Positions 38,262-47,123 of a stretch of 64,000 nucleotides of DNA are shown one piece after another (position 1 is the stretch's first letter; every line of letters begins with the position of its first letter). Location: assembly GCA_029260755.1 (NCBI GenBank), contig JAJDCQ010000216.1:1-64000 (forward strand). Reading direction: 5' to 3'. The translations under genes and the position numbers were made by a program. Below the pieces are notes generated by a model that worked only from the letters and a program-made list of their open reading frames with translations, was not told the origin of the DNA and ran no database searches. The stretch comes from Planctomycetota bacterium (GTDB taxonomy: Bacteria; Planctomycetota; J058; JAJDCQ01).

Positions 38262-40016
38262 CTAGTGGACGGTCACGCTGTAGTAGTCGAGGAAGACCGC
38301 CTTCGCGCGCTCGAGGGCCATGATCGCGATGTGGTGGTCGATCCGCGCCCGGATCCACGAGAGCTCCGCCTCGGCGTAGTCCTCCTCGAGCTCGAAGACC
38401 TCGAAGGTGGCGGCGAGGCCGACGTCGAACTTCTTCCGGATCTGGTCGAGCTGGCGGCGGGCGCTCTCGAGCGACTTGGTCGTCGCCTGGATCCGCTCGC
38501 GGGTCGTCTTGATCTCGCGGGCGGCGCGGCGGACGTCCTCGATCACGAGGTACTCCGCGTTCGCGCGCTGGAGCGTGGACGAGCGGAGATCGAGCGACGC
38601 CCGGCGCGCCCGCGCCCGCTCCGCCCGGAGGAAGAGCGGCATCTGGACGTCGAGGCCGAACGTGAAGTCGTAGAAGCGGCCCGAGCCGATCCCGTCGAAC
38701 ACCTGATCGCTGTTCGTTCCGAGCCCGCGCTGCGTCCAGGTCGCGGTGAAGTCGACCTGGGGGAGGGCGTCGTTCTCGGCCCGGTCCAGCAGCCGCTCCT
38801 TGCTCCGGATGTCGAGGAGCGCGATGTTCACCTCGGGCCGCACCTCGAGCGCCTCGCGAACGCACGCGGTGACGTCGGGATCGTCGGCCTTGATCACCTC
38901 GGGGACGCCATCGACCGGAACGATGTCGATGTCCCAGTCGGCGTTCTCGAGCGACGGCATCATCAGGCGCACGAGCCGGTCGCGCGCCGCGAGGATCGCG
39001 CTCCGCGCGTTGATGATCGCCTCCTCGCGGATCGCCACGCCCGCCTCGGCGATGTAGACCTGCACCTTGTCGACCGTGCCGGCCTCGAACGTCTTCTGCG
39101 CGCGGACGAGGAGCGTCTTGGCGACGTCGAGCGAGATCTGGCGGACGCGGAGGTCCTCGATCGCGAAGACGAGGTCCCAGTAGGCGAGCTCGACGTCCCA
39201 GAGCGAGTCGAGGAGCTGACGGTGGAGGCGCTCCCGGGCGATCTCCGCCTCGAGCGCCGCGAGGTCGATGTCGGCCGTGTTCGCCGAGATGCTGATCCCC
39301 TTGAGGAGCGGCTGGCGGAAGGTGACGTCGATCGAGCCGCGGTACTCGGGGTTGAGCGAGAAGACGTTCTCGCTCCGGGTCCGCTGCGTGTTGAGGCCGA
39401 GCGAGAGCTCGGTGCCGGTGACGAAGCGCTTCGAGAGGGTGGTGCTCGTGTTCAGGAAGTCGCTCTGCGCGACCTGGAGCCCGGGCGGGAGCCCGCTGAA
39501 CGGGTTGTTGCTGAAGAACGGCGCCCGGTTCTGGCCCTTGGTCAGGTTGAAGGCGAGGGCGGGGTCGAACGCGGCCTGCGCGACCGGGAGCGACTCCTGC
39601 GCGGCGAGGGCGTCGACGCGGCTGACCTTGATGTCGACGTTGCTCTCGAGCGCCCGATAGATCGCGTCGCGCAGCGTGATGAGCAGCTTGCCCGGGGCGG
39701 CGGGCGGAAGGTCCATCGCGCGGCGGCTCGCGTCGCGGACGGCGCGGGCGGCGTCGGTCTCGTCCGAGGGCGCGAAGGCGGTTCGAGCCGACGTCGGCGC
39801 GACGCGCTCGGGGAGGTCGAGCACGCCGCCGCGGGCGAGGCCGGCGGCCGGAGCGTCGAACGCGGCGGGCGCAGCGCGGGGAGGCCGGACCACGTCGTCG
39901 GCCGACGCGCGCGGCGCGAGCGCGAGCGTCGAGACGAGCAGCCCGAGCGCGACGGCGGCGCCCGGCAGGTGCGAGGGAGCGTGCGGCAACCGGCGCCGAA
40001 GGATGGGCGCGTTCAT
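38262..40016 (-). CDS. TolC-family outer membrane efflux protein
   Basis: 584 aa from ATG 40016, with AGGAGAG upstream. N-terminal signal peptide (LGLLVSTLALAPRASA), a ~70-residue Pro/Ala linker, then the outer-membrane-efflux fold: paired long helices and beta segments (TLRDAIYRALESNVDIKVSR, FEAGTVDKVQVYIAEAGVA, EVRPEVNIALLDIRSKERLL, FDFTFGLDVQMPLF-like strands, FDVGLAATFEVFELEEDYA). Such proteins form trimeric channels through the outer membrane for export. No RND or ABC pump is adjacent; instead it lies between a ParA-type ATPase and a receptor kinase, an unusual setting. Confidence 0.88.
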   Translation of the reverse strand: MNAPILRRRLPHAPSHLPGAAVALGLLVSTLALAPRASADDVVRPPRAAPAAFDAPAAGLARGGVLDLPERVAPTSARTAFAPSDETDAARAVRDASRRAMDLPPAAPGKLLITLRDAIYRALESNVDIKVSRVDALAAQESLPVAQAAFDPALAFNLTKGQNRAPFFSNNPFSGLPPGLQVAQSDFLNTSTTLSKRFVTGTELSLGLNTQRTRSENVFSLNPEYRGSIDVTFRQPLLKGISISANTADIDLAALEAEIARERLHRQLLDSLWDVELAYWDLVFAIEDLRVRQISLDVAKTLLVRAQKTFEAGTVDKVQVYIAEAGVAIREEAIINARSAILAARDRLVRLMMPSLENADWDIDIVPVDGVPEVIKADDPDVTACVREALEVRPEVNIALLDIRSKERLLDRAENDALPQVDFTATWTQRGLGTNSDQVFDGIGSGRFYDFTFGLDVQMPLFLRAERARARRASLDLRSSTLQRANAEYLVIEDVRRAAREIKTTRERIQATTKSLESARRQLDQIRKKFDVGLAATFEVFELEEDYAEAELSWIRARIDHHIAIMALERAKAVFLDYYSVTVH

Positions 40017-40030
40017 GGGGTCAATCTCTC

Positions 40031-41119
40031 CTAGGCTTCCTCGGGGACGCGCGGCTTTCCGCTCGTCTCCGCGGATCGCGGGGGGTCGTCGCTCGGGACG
40101 GCCGGGCTCTTCCCGGCGCCTCGAGGTCCGCGGTCCTGAGGGGACGGATCCCCCGAGGCACCACGAACGTCCCGCCTCGAATGGTACTTGGTCGCGTCTC
40201 GCCCGATCGTCGAGTTGAGCAGGCCGAGCACCTCGCGCGCCGCCTCGGCGAAGCCGCGGCTCGCGCGGCAGCCGGGCTCGTAGTCGATCACGGCGCGGCC
40301 CGACGCGATCGCCTCGGCGACGGTCGCCTCGCGAGGGATGATCGACTCGAGCATCGGCAGCGGCTCCTCCTCGAGGGGGGCGCCGCCGGGGCGGCGGGCC
40401 GCACCGCTGGCGGGGCGACCCTTGGTGCCCGGCGGAGGCTGGAACGAGACGCTCCAGCCGACGCCGCGCACGAGCGGTCCCTGCTGGTCCTTGTTCCGGA
40501 CGGCGATCGAGTCGGCCATGCCGAAGGGGTGGGGCTTGCTCGAGAGGTCGGCGATGCGGCGCGCGGCGCGGCGGGCGGCGCGCGCCGAGAGGGCGTCGAG
40601 CGGGAGCTCGAGCGGGATGAGGACGAGGTCGGCGTCGCGGACGGCGGCGCGGGTGCACGGTCCCCATCGGCCGGGGCAATCGATGATCGTCAGCTCGTAG
40701 TCGCGACGCAGGCGGTGGGTGATCGCGTAGGTGTGCTCGGCGGTCGTCTCGTCGTCGGCGTCGCCGAGCATCGGAACGACCTCGAGGTCGGGCACGCGCG
40801 GTGAGGGCCGCGGGTCGCCGGGGAGGCGCGGGCGTCGGGTGCCGCCGCTCGGCGTGGCGAAGGTGCCGCTCGAGGGGGTCGTGGTCTGCTCGACCTCGAG
40901 GCGGCCGTCGGTCCACTGGATCCGGAGGCGCGAGGAGTCGGTGATGTCGAGGTCACCCTCGGCGACGACTCCGGCGGCCGCGGCGGCGTCGCCCGAGGGG
41001 TCGAGATCGAGGAGGACGGTGCGGCGGCCGACGCGCGCGAGGATGGCGGCGAGGTTGAACGACAGGGTCGTCTTGCCCGTCCCGCCCTTCGCTCCGAATA
41101 TCGCGACCACGTGCGGCAT
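40031..41119 (-). CDS. ParA/MinD-type ATPase
   Basis: 362 aa from ATG 41119, immediately before PHVVAIFGAKGGTGKTTLS; a longer frame to 41197 lacks support. Deviant Walker A GAKGGTGKTT (with the signature Lys), Walker A' segment LLDLDPSGDAAAAAG, and Walker B LTIIDCPG. There is an unusual insertion of about 50 residues between switch regions (TTTPSSG...RRPRLPGDPR) and a disordered Arg/Pro/Ser tail. ParA-like ATPases position chromosomes, machineries or polar proteins. No parB or plasmid genes are near, so it more likely positions the envelope machinery encoded in the same operon (TolC, kinase). Confidence 0.9.
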   Translation of the reverse strand: MPHVVAIFGAKGGTGKTTLSFNLAAILARVGRRTVLLDLDPSGDAAAAAGVVAEGDLDITDSSRLRIQWTDGRLEVEQTTTPSSGTFATPSGGTRRPRLPGDPRPSPRVPDLEVVPMLGDADDETTAEHTYAITHRLRRDYELTIIDCPGRWGPCTRAAVRDADLVLIPLELPLDALSARAARRAARRIADLSSKPHPFGMADSIAVRNKDQQGPLVRGVGWSVSFQPPPGTKGRPASGAARRPGGAPLEEEPLPMLESIIPREATVAEAIASGRAVIDYEPGCRASRGFAEAAREVLGLLNSTIGRDATKYHSRRDVRGASGDPSPQDRGPRGAGKSPAVPSDDPPRSAETSGKPRVPEEA

Positions 41120-41266
41120 CGTCCGTTCTCGCTGGACGCCTCCGGCGCGCGCAAACCCTCGTGGGGGCACGGCTCGAGAGCGCGCAGACTGTAACAAATC
41201 CCCGAACCGCCGTCAGGGCACTTCCCATCTCGAGACGCTCGTCGGGCGCGCGCGTCCGGTGAACCG

Positions 41267-41296
41267 TTGACAGCGGATGACCGTAGAGCCTTATAT
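41267..41296 (+). promoter_or_regulatory. Promoter of the ABC-2 permease gene
   Basis: Consensus TTGACA (41267-41272), 18 bp, TTATAT (41291-41296), about 85 bp before the start codon in the divergent intergenic region shared with the ParA-like gene. Confidence 0.65.
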
Positions 41297-41379
41297 CTCC
41301 AGATCGCTCCGCGCAGCCCCCTCGATCGGGGTCGGGCCGACGGGGGGCGACCGATCACGAGCCGAGCCGACCGAACACC

Positions 41380-42159
41380 ATGCGCATCACCTGCGTGAGA
41401 GGAATCGCCGCGACGACCGCCCGGGACGGGGTCCGTCAGCCCATCTTTCTGATCCTGGTCGGCCTGAGCGTCGTCCTGATCTGGCTCTCGCTCGACTTCA
41501 CCCTCTTCGGGCTGGGAGAGGTCGAGCTCAACATGATGCGGGAGACGGGGCTCTCGACGATGCGCCTGCTGGGGCTCGTCCTGGCGATCTTCCTCGGCCT
41601 GGGCGGCTTCTGCGAGGAGATCGAGCGGCGCCGCCTCTTCACCGTCCTGAGCAAGCCCGTCCGGCGGGCGGATGTGATCATCGGCCGCTATCTCGGCGTG
41701 CTGGCCGTCGTGGGCGCGGCCCTCGTGATCGATCTGATCGTGCTCCTGGGGTGCCTCTGGTGGAAGGAGGGCTCGCTCGACCCGCTGATCCTCGTCGGCA
41801 CCCTCTACGCCCTCGTCGAGGGGGCGGTGCTGCTCGCGGTCGCGCACTTTCTCGCGGTCTTCGCTCCGTTCCTGCCCGGGGCGGTCGCCTGTCTCGGCGT
41901 TTTCAGCGTCGGGCACCTCTCGAACTGGCTCGTCGGGGTGACCCAGCACGAGGACACTCCGATCCTCGCCTACGCCCTCGCGCGGACCGTGATGGCGGTG
42001 TTTCCGAACCTCCAGCACTTCGACGTGCTTCCGGCGGTGTCTCAGGGTCACGGCGTATCAGGTACTTACGTCTTCTTGACACTGCTCTACGCGGTCGGCT
42101 ACATTGCCGTCACTCTCGGGCTGGCCATCGTCCTGTTCGAGAGACGCGAGGTGGCCTAG
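41380..42159 (+). CDS. ABC-2 type transporter permease
   Basis: 259-aa inner-membrane protein with six hydrophobic helices and the typical ABC-2 layout: N-terminal amphipathic segment (CVRGIAATTARDGVRQP), then VLAIFLGLGGFCEEIERRRLFTVLSKPVRRADVIIGRYLGV, the conserved cytosolic loop where members read E-x-E-x-x-T-...-L-s-r-P-v-s-R. The ATP-binding partner is not encoded next to it, so it must be supplied elsewhere. Own promoter and a strong terminator make it monocistronic. Substrate unknown. Confidence 0.85.
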   Translation: MRITCVRGIAATTARDGVRQPIFLILVGLSVVLIWLSLDFTLFGLGEVELNMMRETGLSTMRLLGLVLAIFLGLGGFCEEIERRRLFTVLSKPVRRADVIIGRYLGVLAVVGAALVIDLIVLLGCLWWKEGSLDPLILVGTLYALVEGAVLLAVAHFLAVFAPFLPGAVACLGVFSVGHLSNWLVGVTQHEDTPILAYALARTVMAVFPNLQHFDVLPAVSQGHGVSGTYVFLTLLYAVGYIAVTLGLAIVLFERREVA

Positions 42160-42186
42160 CGCCGTCGCGAGATGCATCGAGATGAA

Positions 42187-42212
42187 AGGGCACCCATGAG
42201 GTGTCCTTTTTT
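42187..42212 (+). terminator. Rho-independent terminator after the ABC-2 permease
   Basis: AGGGCACC/GGTGTCCT 8-bp stem (one G-U pair), loop CATGA, then six T (42207-42212). Confidence 0.9.
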
Positions 42213-42286
42213 GCCGCCCGGCCACTTCTGCCGCCCGGCTCGATGCGCTGCGCGACGTACGTCAACCCCACCGCGCAGGAGTGCGA

Positions 42287-43009
42287 ATGAAGTTCGCCAT
42301 CGTCTCGGACATCCACGCCAACCTCGAAGCGTTCACCGCCGTCCTCGAACGGATCGAATCCGAGAAATGTGATCGGATCGTCTGCCTCGGCGACATCGTC
42401 GGGTACGGCGCGAACCCACGTGAGTGCATCGAGCTCGTGCAGAAGCACGAGATGTCGACGATCGCGGGCAACCACGACTTCGCGTGCATCGGCAAGACGA
42501 ACATCAACTACTTCAATACCTACGCGAAGGAGGCCACCCTCTGGACGCGTCAGGTGACGACCGACGACGACAAGGAGTTCCTCCGGAGCCTGCCGCTCGT
42601 CGACTACCACGAGAACTTCACGGTCGTGCACGGGACGCTCTACAGCCCCGAGCTGTTCGACTACATCCAGACGACCTACGACGCCTACCTCAGCCTGCAG
42701 CTCCTCGAGAACCAGGTCTGCTTCCTCGGGCACAGCCACGTCCCGATCACGTTCTTTCAGGGAGAGATGATCTCCTACACCCTCTCGCCCGAGATCAAGC
42801 TCGAGGAGGGCGTGAAGGCGCTGGTCAACGTGGGGAGCGTCGGGCAGCCGCGCGACGACAACCCGAAGGCGAGCTTCGCGATCTACGACGTCGACGAGGC
42901 GGTGATCCGGATCACGCGCGTCGACTACGACATCGAGAAGGCGGCGAAGAAGATCCGCGACGCCGGGCTCCCCGAGCCGCTCGCCGAGCGCCTCAAGTTC
43001 GGCCGCTAG
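42287..43009 (+). CDS. YfcE/MJ0936-type metallophosphoesterase
   Basis: 240 aa; ATG 42287 is set by AGGAG at 42277-42281 (5-nt spacing). Calcineurin-like phosphoesterase with two-metal motifs in order: D-x-H in VSDIHANLEA, GDIVGYG, GNHDFA, HGTL, GHSHVP and the family ending NVGSVGQPRDDNP. Enzymes of this branch hydrolyse phosphodiesters or phosphomonoesters; the natural substrate is unknown. Cytoplasmic. Monocistronic, bracketed by terminators; its base composition is a little lower in GC than the kinases. Confidence 0.93.
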   Translation: MKFAIVSDIHANLEAFTAVLERIESEKCDRIVCLGDIVGYGANPRECIELVQKHEMSTIAGNHDFACIGKTNINYFNTYAKEATLWTRQVTTDDDKEFLRSLPLVDYHENFTVVHGTLYSPELFDYIQTTYDAYLSLQLLENQVCFLGHSHVPITFFQGEMISYTLSPEIKLEEGVKALVNVGSVGQPRDDNPKASFAIYDVDEAVIRITRVDYDIEKAAKKIRDAGLPEPLAERLKFGR

Positions 43010-43042
43010 GCGCCACCTCGGCTGGCGGAGACGACGGACCGA

Positions 43043-43070
43043 CCCCGAGGCGATCGCCTCGGGGTTTTTT
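43043..43070 (+). terminator. Rho-independent terminator after the phosphoesterase
   Basis: CCCCGAGGCGA/TCGCCTCGGGG perfect palindrome (43043-43064) followed by six T (43065-43070). Confidence 0.93.
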
Positions 43071-43121
43071 CGTCTCCGTGGAACGTGGGCTCGACGCGGT
43101 GGGTCCTTCCCTGGTTTCCTG

Positions 43122-45965
43122 ATGGCGATGCTCGGTCCCTACGCGATCGAAGGTGAGATCGGGCGTGGCGGCGTCGGGGTCGTTCTCCGCGGGCGTGCTC
43201 CCGACGGTCGCGCCGTCGCCCTCAAGCTGCTCCTCCGCGCCGATGCGCGCGTCGGCCTCGATCGCTTCGAGCGCGAGTGGCGCATCCAGGCGGACCTCGG
43301 CGAGGCGGCCGGCTTCGTGCCCCTCCTCGACGTCGGCGAGAGCGCGCGCGGTCCCTACCTGGTCATGCCGTTCCTCGCCGGAGGCACGCTCCGCGAACGG
43401 CTTCGCTCGGGGGCGCTTCCGATCGACGAGGCGGTGCGGATGACCGCGGCGATCGCCGCGGCGATCGGGAGGGCGCACCAGGCGGGCGTCGTCCATCGCG
43501 ACCTCAAGCCCGAGAACGTCCTGTTCACGGTCGCCGGCCGACCGCTCGTCGCCGACCTCGGCCTGGCGAAGCACTTCTCCGAGACGGTCCCGGGCGCGAG
43601 CCGGAGCGTCTCGCTCTCGAGGTCGGGCATGTTCGCCGGCACCGTCGGCTACATGGCCCCCGAGCAGATGTCCGACGCGAAGTCGGCGGGGCCGCCGGCC
43701 GATGTGTTCGCCCTCGGCGCGATCCTCTTCGAGTGCCTCGCTGGCCGCCCCGCCTTCGTCGCCGACTCCGCCCTCGAGGTCGCCCGCCGCGCTGCCCGGG
43801 GGGAGCACCCCTCCCTCCGCCGTCTCCGTCCCGACCTCTCGAAGGGTCTCATCGACCTCGTCGGACGCGCCCTCGCGGTCGACCCGACCATGCGCCCGCC
43901 CCACGGGATGGCGTTCTTCGAGGCGCTCGAGCTCGCCGCTCGGGAGGCTCCGCGCCGGCCTGCCGCCCGCCGAGCCTCCGCCGCGATCGTCGCGATCGTC
44001 GCCGGGCTGGTGGTCGTCACGGCGGCGGTCGTCGCCCGCCGACGCTCCGACCCGGCGGGCTCCTCGGACGCGGCTCGGGTCGTCCCGTCCGGGCCGGACT
44101 CGGCTCGCGATCCGGCGGCCGCCATCCTGTCACACGTCTGGGAGGCGATCGATCCGGAGATCCGCGCCCGGATCCGGGGGAGCTGGGGCGAGATGATCCG
44201 CGTCGGCGCTCCGTGCCTCTTCGTCCGTCGCGTCCTCGGAGGCTCGGTCCTCGCCGTGTTCCTCAACGGCGAGCTTCGTCTCTGGCGCGACGACGGAAAC
44301 CTCGAGCCTCTCGGCGTCCACCCCGACGTCGTCGCGGCCGCGGTCTCGCCCGACGGGACCTGGGGCGCGACCGCGGGCGGCGGCGCCATCCGTCTCTGGT
44401 CCTTCGAGCCCGGCGCGCCCGCGTCCGAGCCGACGTCGCTCTCCCTCGAGGTGCCTCGCGCGCTCGTCGTCCTCGAGGCGTCGGCCGACCGGCAGGTCGT
44501 CCTCGTGGGCGGCGAGGGCGGCCTCGTGCGGGTCGACCTGGCCGCCCGTCCCGACGCCGCCGAGTCCGTCGACGCGGAGGGAGCGCTCCGCGGGACGCAC
44601 GCGCTCGTCCCGACGCGCTCTCCCGGACACGTCCTCGTCGGCCTCGCCGCTGGCCGACTCGCCCTCTGCGACGCGACCGCCGGGCGGGTGCTTCGCACCT
44701 TCGAGCTCGGCTCCGATCTCCCGATCATCCGCCTCGCCGTGTCGCCCGACGGGGCGCGCGCGTTTGCGTGGGACGGCCGGTCCCTCGCGACGGTCGACCT
44801 GGCCGATGGCGAGGTCGTCGACTCTCGCGAGCTCGAGAAGGCGACGCTCGTCGTCGGGTTCGCTCGCGACGGCGCCGACGCGATCGCGTGCACCAAGAAG
44901 ACGATCCAGACCATCTCGCTCTCGGGGGCGACGCCTCGGGTCTCGCCGCCGACCGACCTCCCACGGTCGGGATTCGGGTTCGGGGACCTCGACGTCGAGG
45001 ATGGAGGCGACCGGGTGATCCTTGGCGGCGGGCACGTCCTGCACCTCTGGGATGCCCGCCGACGGCAGTCCGAGCGGAGCGTCCCGGTCCGGGTCGCCAA
45101 CGCCCGCAGCGTGGCCATCGCGGCCGATGGATCGCACGTGGCGGTGGGCTTCTTCGACGGCCAGGTGGGCATCATCGATCGCCGCTCTGGGCGGGAGCGG
45201 CGCCTGTTCGGTCACCCCGACGCGGTGCCTTCGGTCGCCTTCACGCCCGATGGAGCCACGGTCCTGACGGCGAGCTGGGACGGCACCGCTGGCGTTCGCG
45301 ATCTCGTCTCGGGCGAGGTCCGCGTCCGCCTCCGCGGCCACGACGACCGCCTCAACTCGATCGCCGCGCTCGCCGACGGCACGCGCGCGGTCACCGGAAG
45401 CTACGACCGAACCGCCCGCGTCTGGGACATCCGAACCGGGGTCGAGCTCGCCCGCCTCGAGGGGCACGCCGGACCCGTCTTCACCGTTGGCGCCGTCGCG
45501 GGCGCCGAGCGCGTCCTCACCGCGAGCACCGACGGCGCCCGCCTCTTCGACCTCGCGAGCGGGCGGGTGATCCAGATCTTCGCACCCGGTGAGCGGATCC
45601 TCGCCGTCGCCGCATCACCCGATGGCCGGCGAGCCGCCCTCGGCGGCGCCGACGGCGGGCTCCGCCTCGTCGACCTCGATGCCCTCACCGAGATCGACGG
45701 CATCCCCGACGCCCACGAGCAGCCGGTCTTCACCGTCGCCTGGAGCGGCGACGGCCGGCACGTCCTCTCGATGAGCGTCGACGGAACGGCCCGGGTCAGC
45801 CGCGCCGGCCCCGACCGACTCGAGGAGCACGAGCAGACATCGCTCGCGGAGCTCGGCTTCCCGATGAGCGGCGCCTTCCTCCCGGCGCGCGCGGGCGAGG
45901 ATGGTCCGCCGGGCTGGATCATCGGCACGAGCGTCGGAGTCGTGGTCGAGCTCGCGCCGCGGTGA
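43122..45965 (+). CDS. Ser/Thr protein kinase with C-terminal WD40 repeats
   Basis: 947 aa, ATG 43122. Kinase domain: GRGGVGVVL, Lys35, HRDLKPENV with Asp127, DLG 145-147 and GTVGYMAPEQ. Membrane helix about 286-308 (AIVAIVAGLVVVTAAVVA), then an extracytoplasmic WD40 region with a dozen or so repeats, best preserved near the end (VAFTPDGATVLTASWDGTAG, DGTRAVTGSYDRTARVWD). It shares with the kinase at 5546-8587 the segments AGFVPLLD, GGTLR and ADLGxAKH and the spacing of all motifs, so they are close paralogues. Preceded by a strong terminator, so independently transcribed; no obvious ribosome binding site. Confidence 0.9.
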   Translation: MAMLGPYAIEGEIGRGGVGVVLRGRAPDGRAVALKLLLRADARVGLDRFEREWRIQADLGEAAGFVPLLDVGESARGPYLVMPFLAGGTLRERLRSGALPIDEAVRMTAAIAAAIGRAHQAGVVHRDLKPENVLFTVAGRPLVADLGLAKHFSETVPGASRSVSLSRSGMFAGTVGYMAPEQMSDAKSAGPPADVFALGAILFECLAGRPAFVADSALEVARRAARGEHPSLRRLRPDLSKGLIDLVGRALAVDPTMRPPHGMAFFEALELAAREAPRRPAARRASAAIVAIVAGLVVVTAAVVARRRSDPAGSSDAARVVPSGPDSARDPAAAILSHVWEAIDPEIRARIRGSWGEMIRVGAPCLFVRRVLGGSVLAVFLNGELRLWRDDGNLEPLGVHPDVVAAAVSPDGTWGATAGGGAIRLWSFEPGAPASEPTSLSLEVPRALVVLEASADRQVVLVGGEGGLVRVDLAARPDAAESVDAEGALRGTHALVPTRSPGHVLVGLAAGRLALCDATAGRVLRTFELGSDLPIIRLAVSPDGARAFAWDGRSLATVDLADGEVVDSRELEKATLVVGFARDGADAIACTKKTIQTISLSGATPRVSPPTDLPRSGFGFGDLDVEDGGDRVILGGGHVLHLWDARRRQSERSVPVRVANARSVAIAADGSHVAVGFFDGQVGIIDRRSGRERRLFGHPDAVPSVAFTPDGATVLTASWDGTAGVRDLVSGEVRVRLRGHDDRLNSIAALADGTRAVTGSYDRTARVWDIRTGVELARLEGHAGPVFTVGAVAGAERVLTASTDGARLFDLASGRVIQIFAPGERILAVAASPDGRRAALGGADGGLRLVDLDALTEIDGIPDAHEQPVFTVAWSGDGRHVLSMSVDGTARVSRAGPDRLEEHEQTSLAELGFPMSGAFLPARAGEDGPPGWIIGTSVGVVVELAPR

Positions 45966-45978
45966 GCCCGTACGTACC

Positions 45979-46003
45979 TCGGGCGGGGCACCGCCCCGCC
46001 CGA
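45979..46003. terminator. GC-rich hairpin between convergent genes
   Basis: Perfect 11-bp stem TCGGGCGGGGC/GCCCCGCCCGA with a 3-nt loop, 14 bp after the kinase stop and before the convergent tatA stop. No T-tract, so it could be a bidirectional weak terminator. Confidence 0.5.
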
Positions 46004-46055
46004 TGTCCCCAACCTGGCCCCCCAAAAGCCGGGGCCGTCGTCTGTCTCGGCCTCG

Positions 46056-46361
46056 CTAGGTCGCCTTCTCGGCGTCGGTCGCCGCGACCTCGGGCTGCTT
46101 GGCCGGCTCGGCCTCCGGCTTCGGGGCCGGCTCCGCCTTCGACTCGAGCGGCGGCGCGGCGGCCGGCTGGTCCGTCTTGTCGATCTCTTCGCGGATCTCG
46201 TCCTCGACGCCGCGCAGCCCCTTCTTGAACTCGACGACGCCGCGACCGATCGACCGCGCGACCTCGGGCAGACGCCGTCCGAAGAGGAGCAGGGCGACGA
46301 CCGAGATCAGGGCGATCTCGACCGGACCGAGGGTGAAGGCTGGCGGAATCGACGGAATCAC
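46056..46361 (-). CDS. tatA: Twin-arginine translocase TatA/TatB-family subunit
   Basis: 101 aa from GTG 46361 (GGAG 6 nt upstream). A longer frame from ATG 46400 is rejected because the promoter -10 hexamer (46401-46396) overlaps those ATG codons, so transcription should begin inside it. The protein shows the TatA plan: short N-terminus (IPSIPPAFTLGP), membrane helix VEIALISVVALLLF, the hinge GRRLPEVARSIG, amphipathic helix VVEFKKGLRGVEDEIREEI, and an acidic Pro/Ala/Lys tail. It helps form the pore for folded Tat substrates. TatC is not in the window. TatB is an alternative, but the FGRRLPEVARSIG hinge and short length favour TatA. Confidence 0.88.
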   Translation of the reverse strand: MIPSIPPAFTLGPVEIALISVVALLLFGRRLPEVARSIGRGVVEFKKGLRGVEDEIREEIDKTDQPAAAPPLESKAEPAPKPEAEPAKQPEVAATDAEKAT

Positions 46362-46395
46362 GACGTACTCCAGGACTTGGGCCGCTCGACGTCGC

Positions 46396-46425
46396 ATCAT
46401 AAGACAGTCTCGAGAGGACTGTCAA
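46396..46425 (-). promoter_or_regulatory. tatA promoter with palindromic operator-like spacer
   Basis: Minus strand TTGACA (46425-46420), 18 bp, TATGAT (46401-46396). The spacer is filled by an inverted repeat, GACAGTC (46403-46409) and GACTGTC (46417-46423) with a 7-nt gap, which overlaps the -35. A regulator bound there would block polymerase; the alternative is a fortuitous palindrome. Confidence 0.65.
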
Positions 46426-46489
46426 GATGAGTCGCCGGATGAGTTGCAGGATGGCGGCCGACCTCGAGACGGCGTCGGGCTCGGGACCG

Positions 46490-47089
46490 TCAGCGCCCCG
46501 GGTCGTCGTAGTCGTAGAACTTTCGGGCGATGTTCCGGCCCGTCACCGCGATGAGCCCGTCGCGGATGTCTTCGTCCGCGACGAAGATCCGGCCGTACTC
46601 GGTGCCGTAGGCCTCGGGATAGTTGGCCTCGACCACCCCGCTCCAGATCAGGCGCTTGGGCGCGCGCCGCCAGACCTCGAGGTGGATCTTCGCGGTTCCC
46701 CGCGAGAGGTTGATCGAGCCAGGGTCCCGGTAGCGCCACTCGCGGATCTCACCGAGGGCGTAGACCTCGGCGCCGAGCTTCTCGGCGATCTTCTCGGGCG
46801 GCTCCTTGGAGGGATCCTCGTAGATCTCGAACAGGTCGTAGATCTCCTCGGCCCCGATCACCCGGAGCATGTCGGCCGCCTGGGTCTGGACGTGGCCGAT
46901 CGCGGCGTCGGCGATCTCGTGGCCGAGCCGGCTCTCGAAGTGGCCGAGCGTTCGCTCCTTCAGCGGGATGAACGCGACGAACTCGTCCTCGAGATCGATG
47001 ACGGGCGGGTTGCCGTGGCACCCGGCGCCGACCAGCGCGAGGGTCGCGCCGGCTAGCGCGAGGAGGATGGGGCTTCGTCTCGAGTGCAT
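46490..47089 (-). CDS. Lipoprotein with TolB-N/LpoB-like layout (second of a pair)
   Basis: 199 aa from ATG 47089 (GTG 47092 is one codon longer). Signal peptide with lipobox LVGAGC (Cys24). Mature domain: VAFIPLKERTLGHFESRLGHEIADAAIGHVQTQ, AEEIYDLFEIYEDPSK, ...KIAEKLGAEVYALGEIREWRYRD, LIWSGVVEANYPEAYG and GRNIARKFYDYD. Strand, helix, strand, 'A-x-x-L-G-A-E-V-x-x-x-G-x-I' is the layout of envelope lipoproteins in the LpoB/CsgG/TolB-N group. It is a paralogue of the next gene upstream (47124-47804), 34 bp away, and lies last in the KDO/LPS operon, so an envelope-assembly role is likely. Confidence 0.75.
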   Translation of the reverse strand: MHSRRSPILLALAGATLALVGAGCHGNPPVIDLEDEFVAFIPLKERTLGHFESRLGHEIADAAIGHVQTQAADMLRVIGAEEIYDLFEIYEDPSKEPPEKIAEKLGAEVYALGEIREWRYRDPGSINLSRGTAKIHLEVWRRAPKRLIWSGVVEANYPEAYGTEYGRIFVADEDIRDGLIAVTGRNIARKFYDYDDPGR

Positions 47090-47123
47090 CACTGTCTTCC
47101 CTGAAGAGGGCGGGGCGGGCTCT

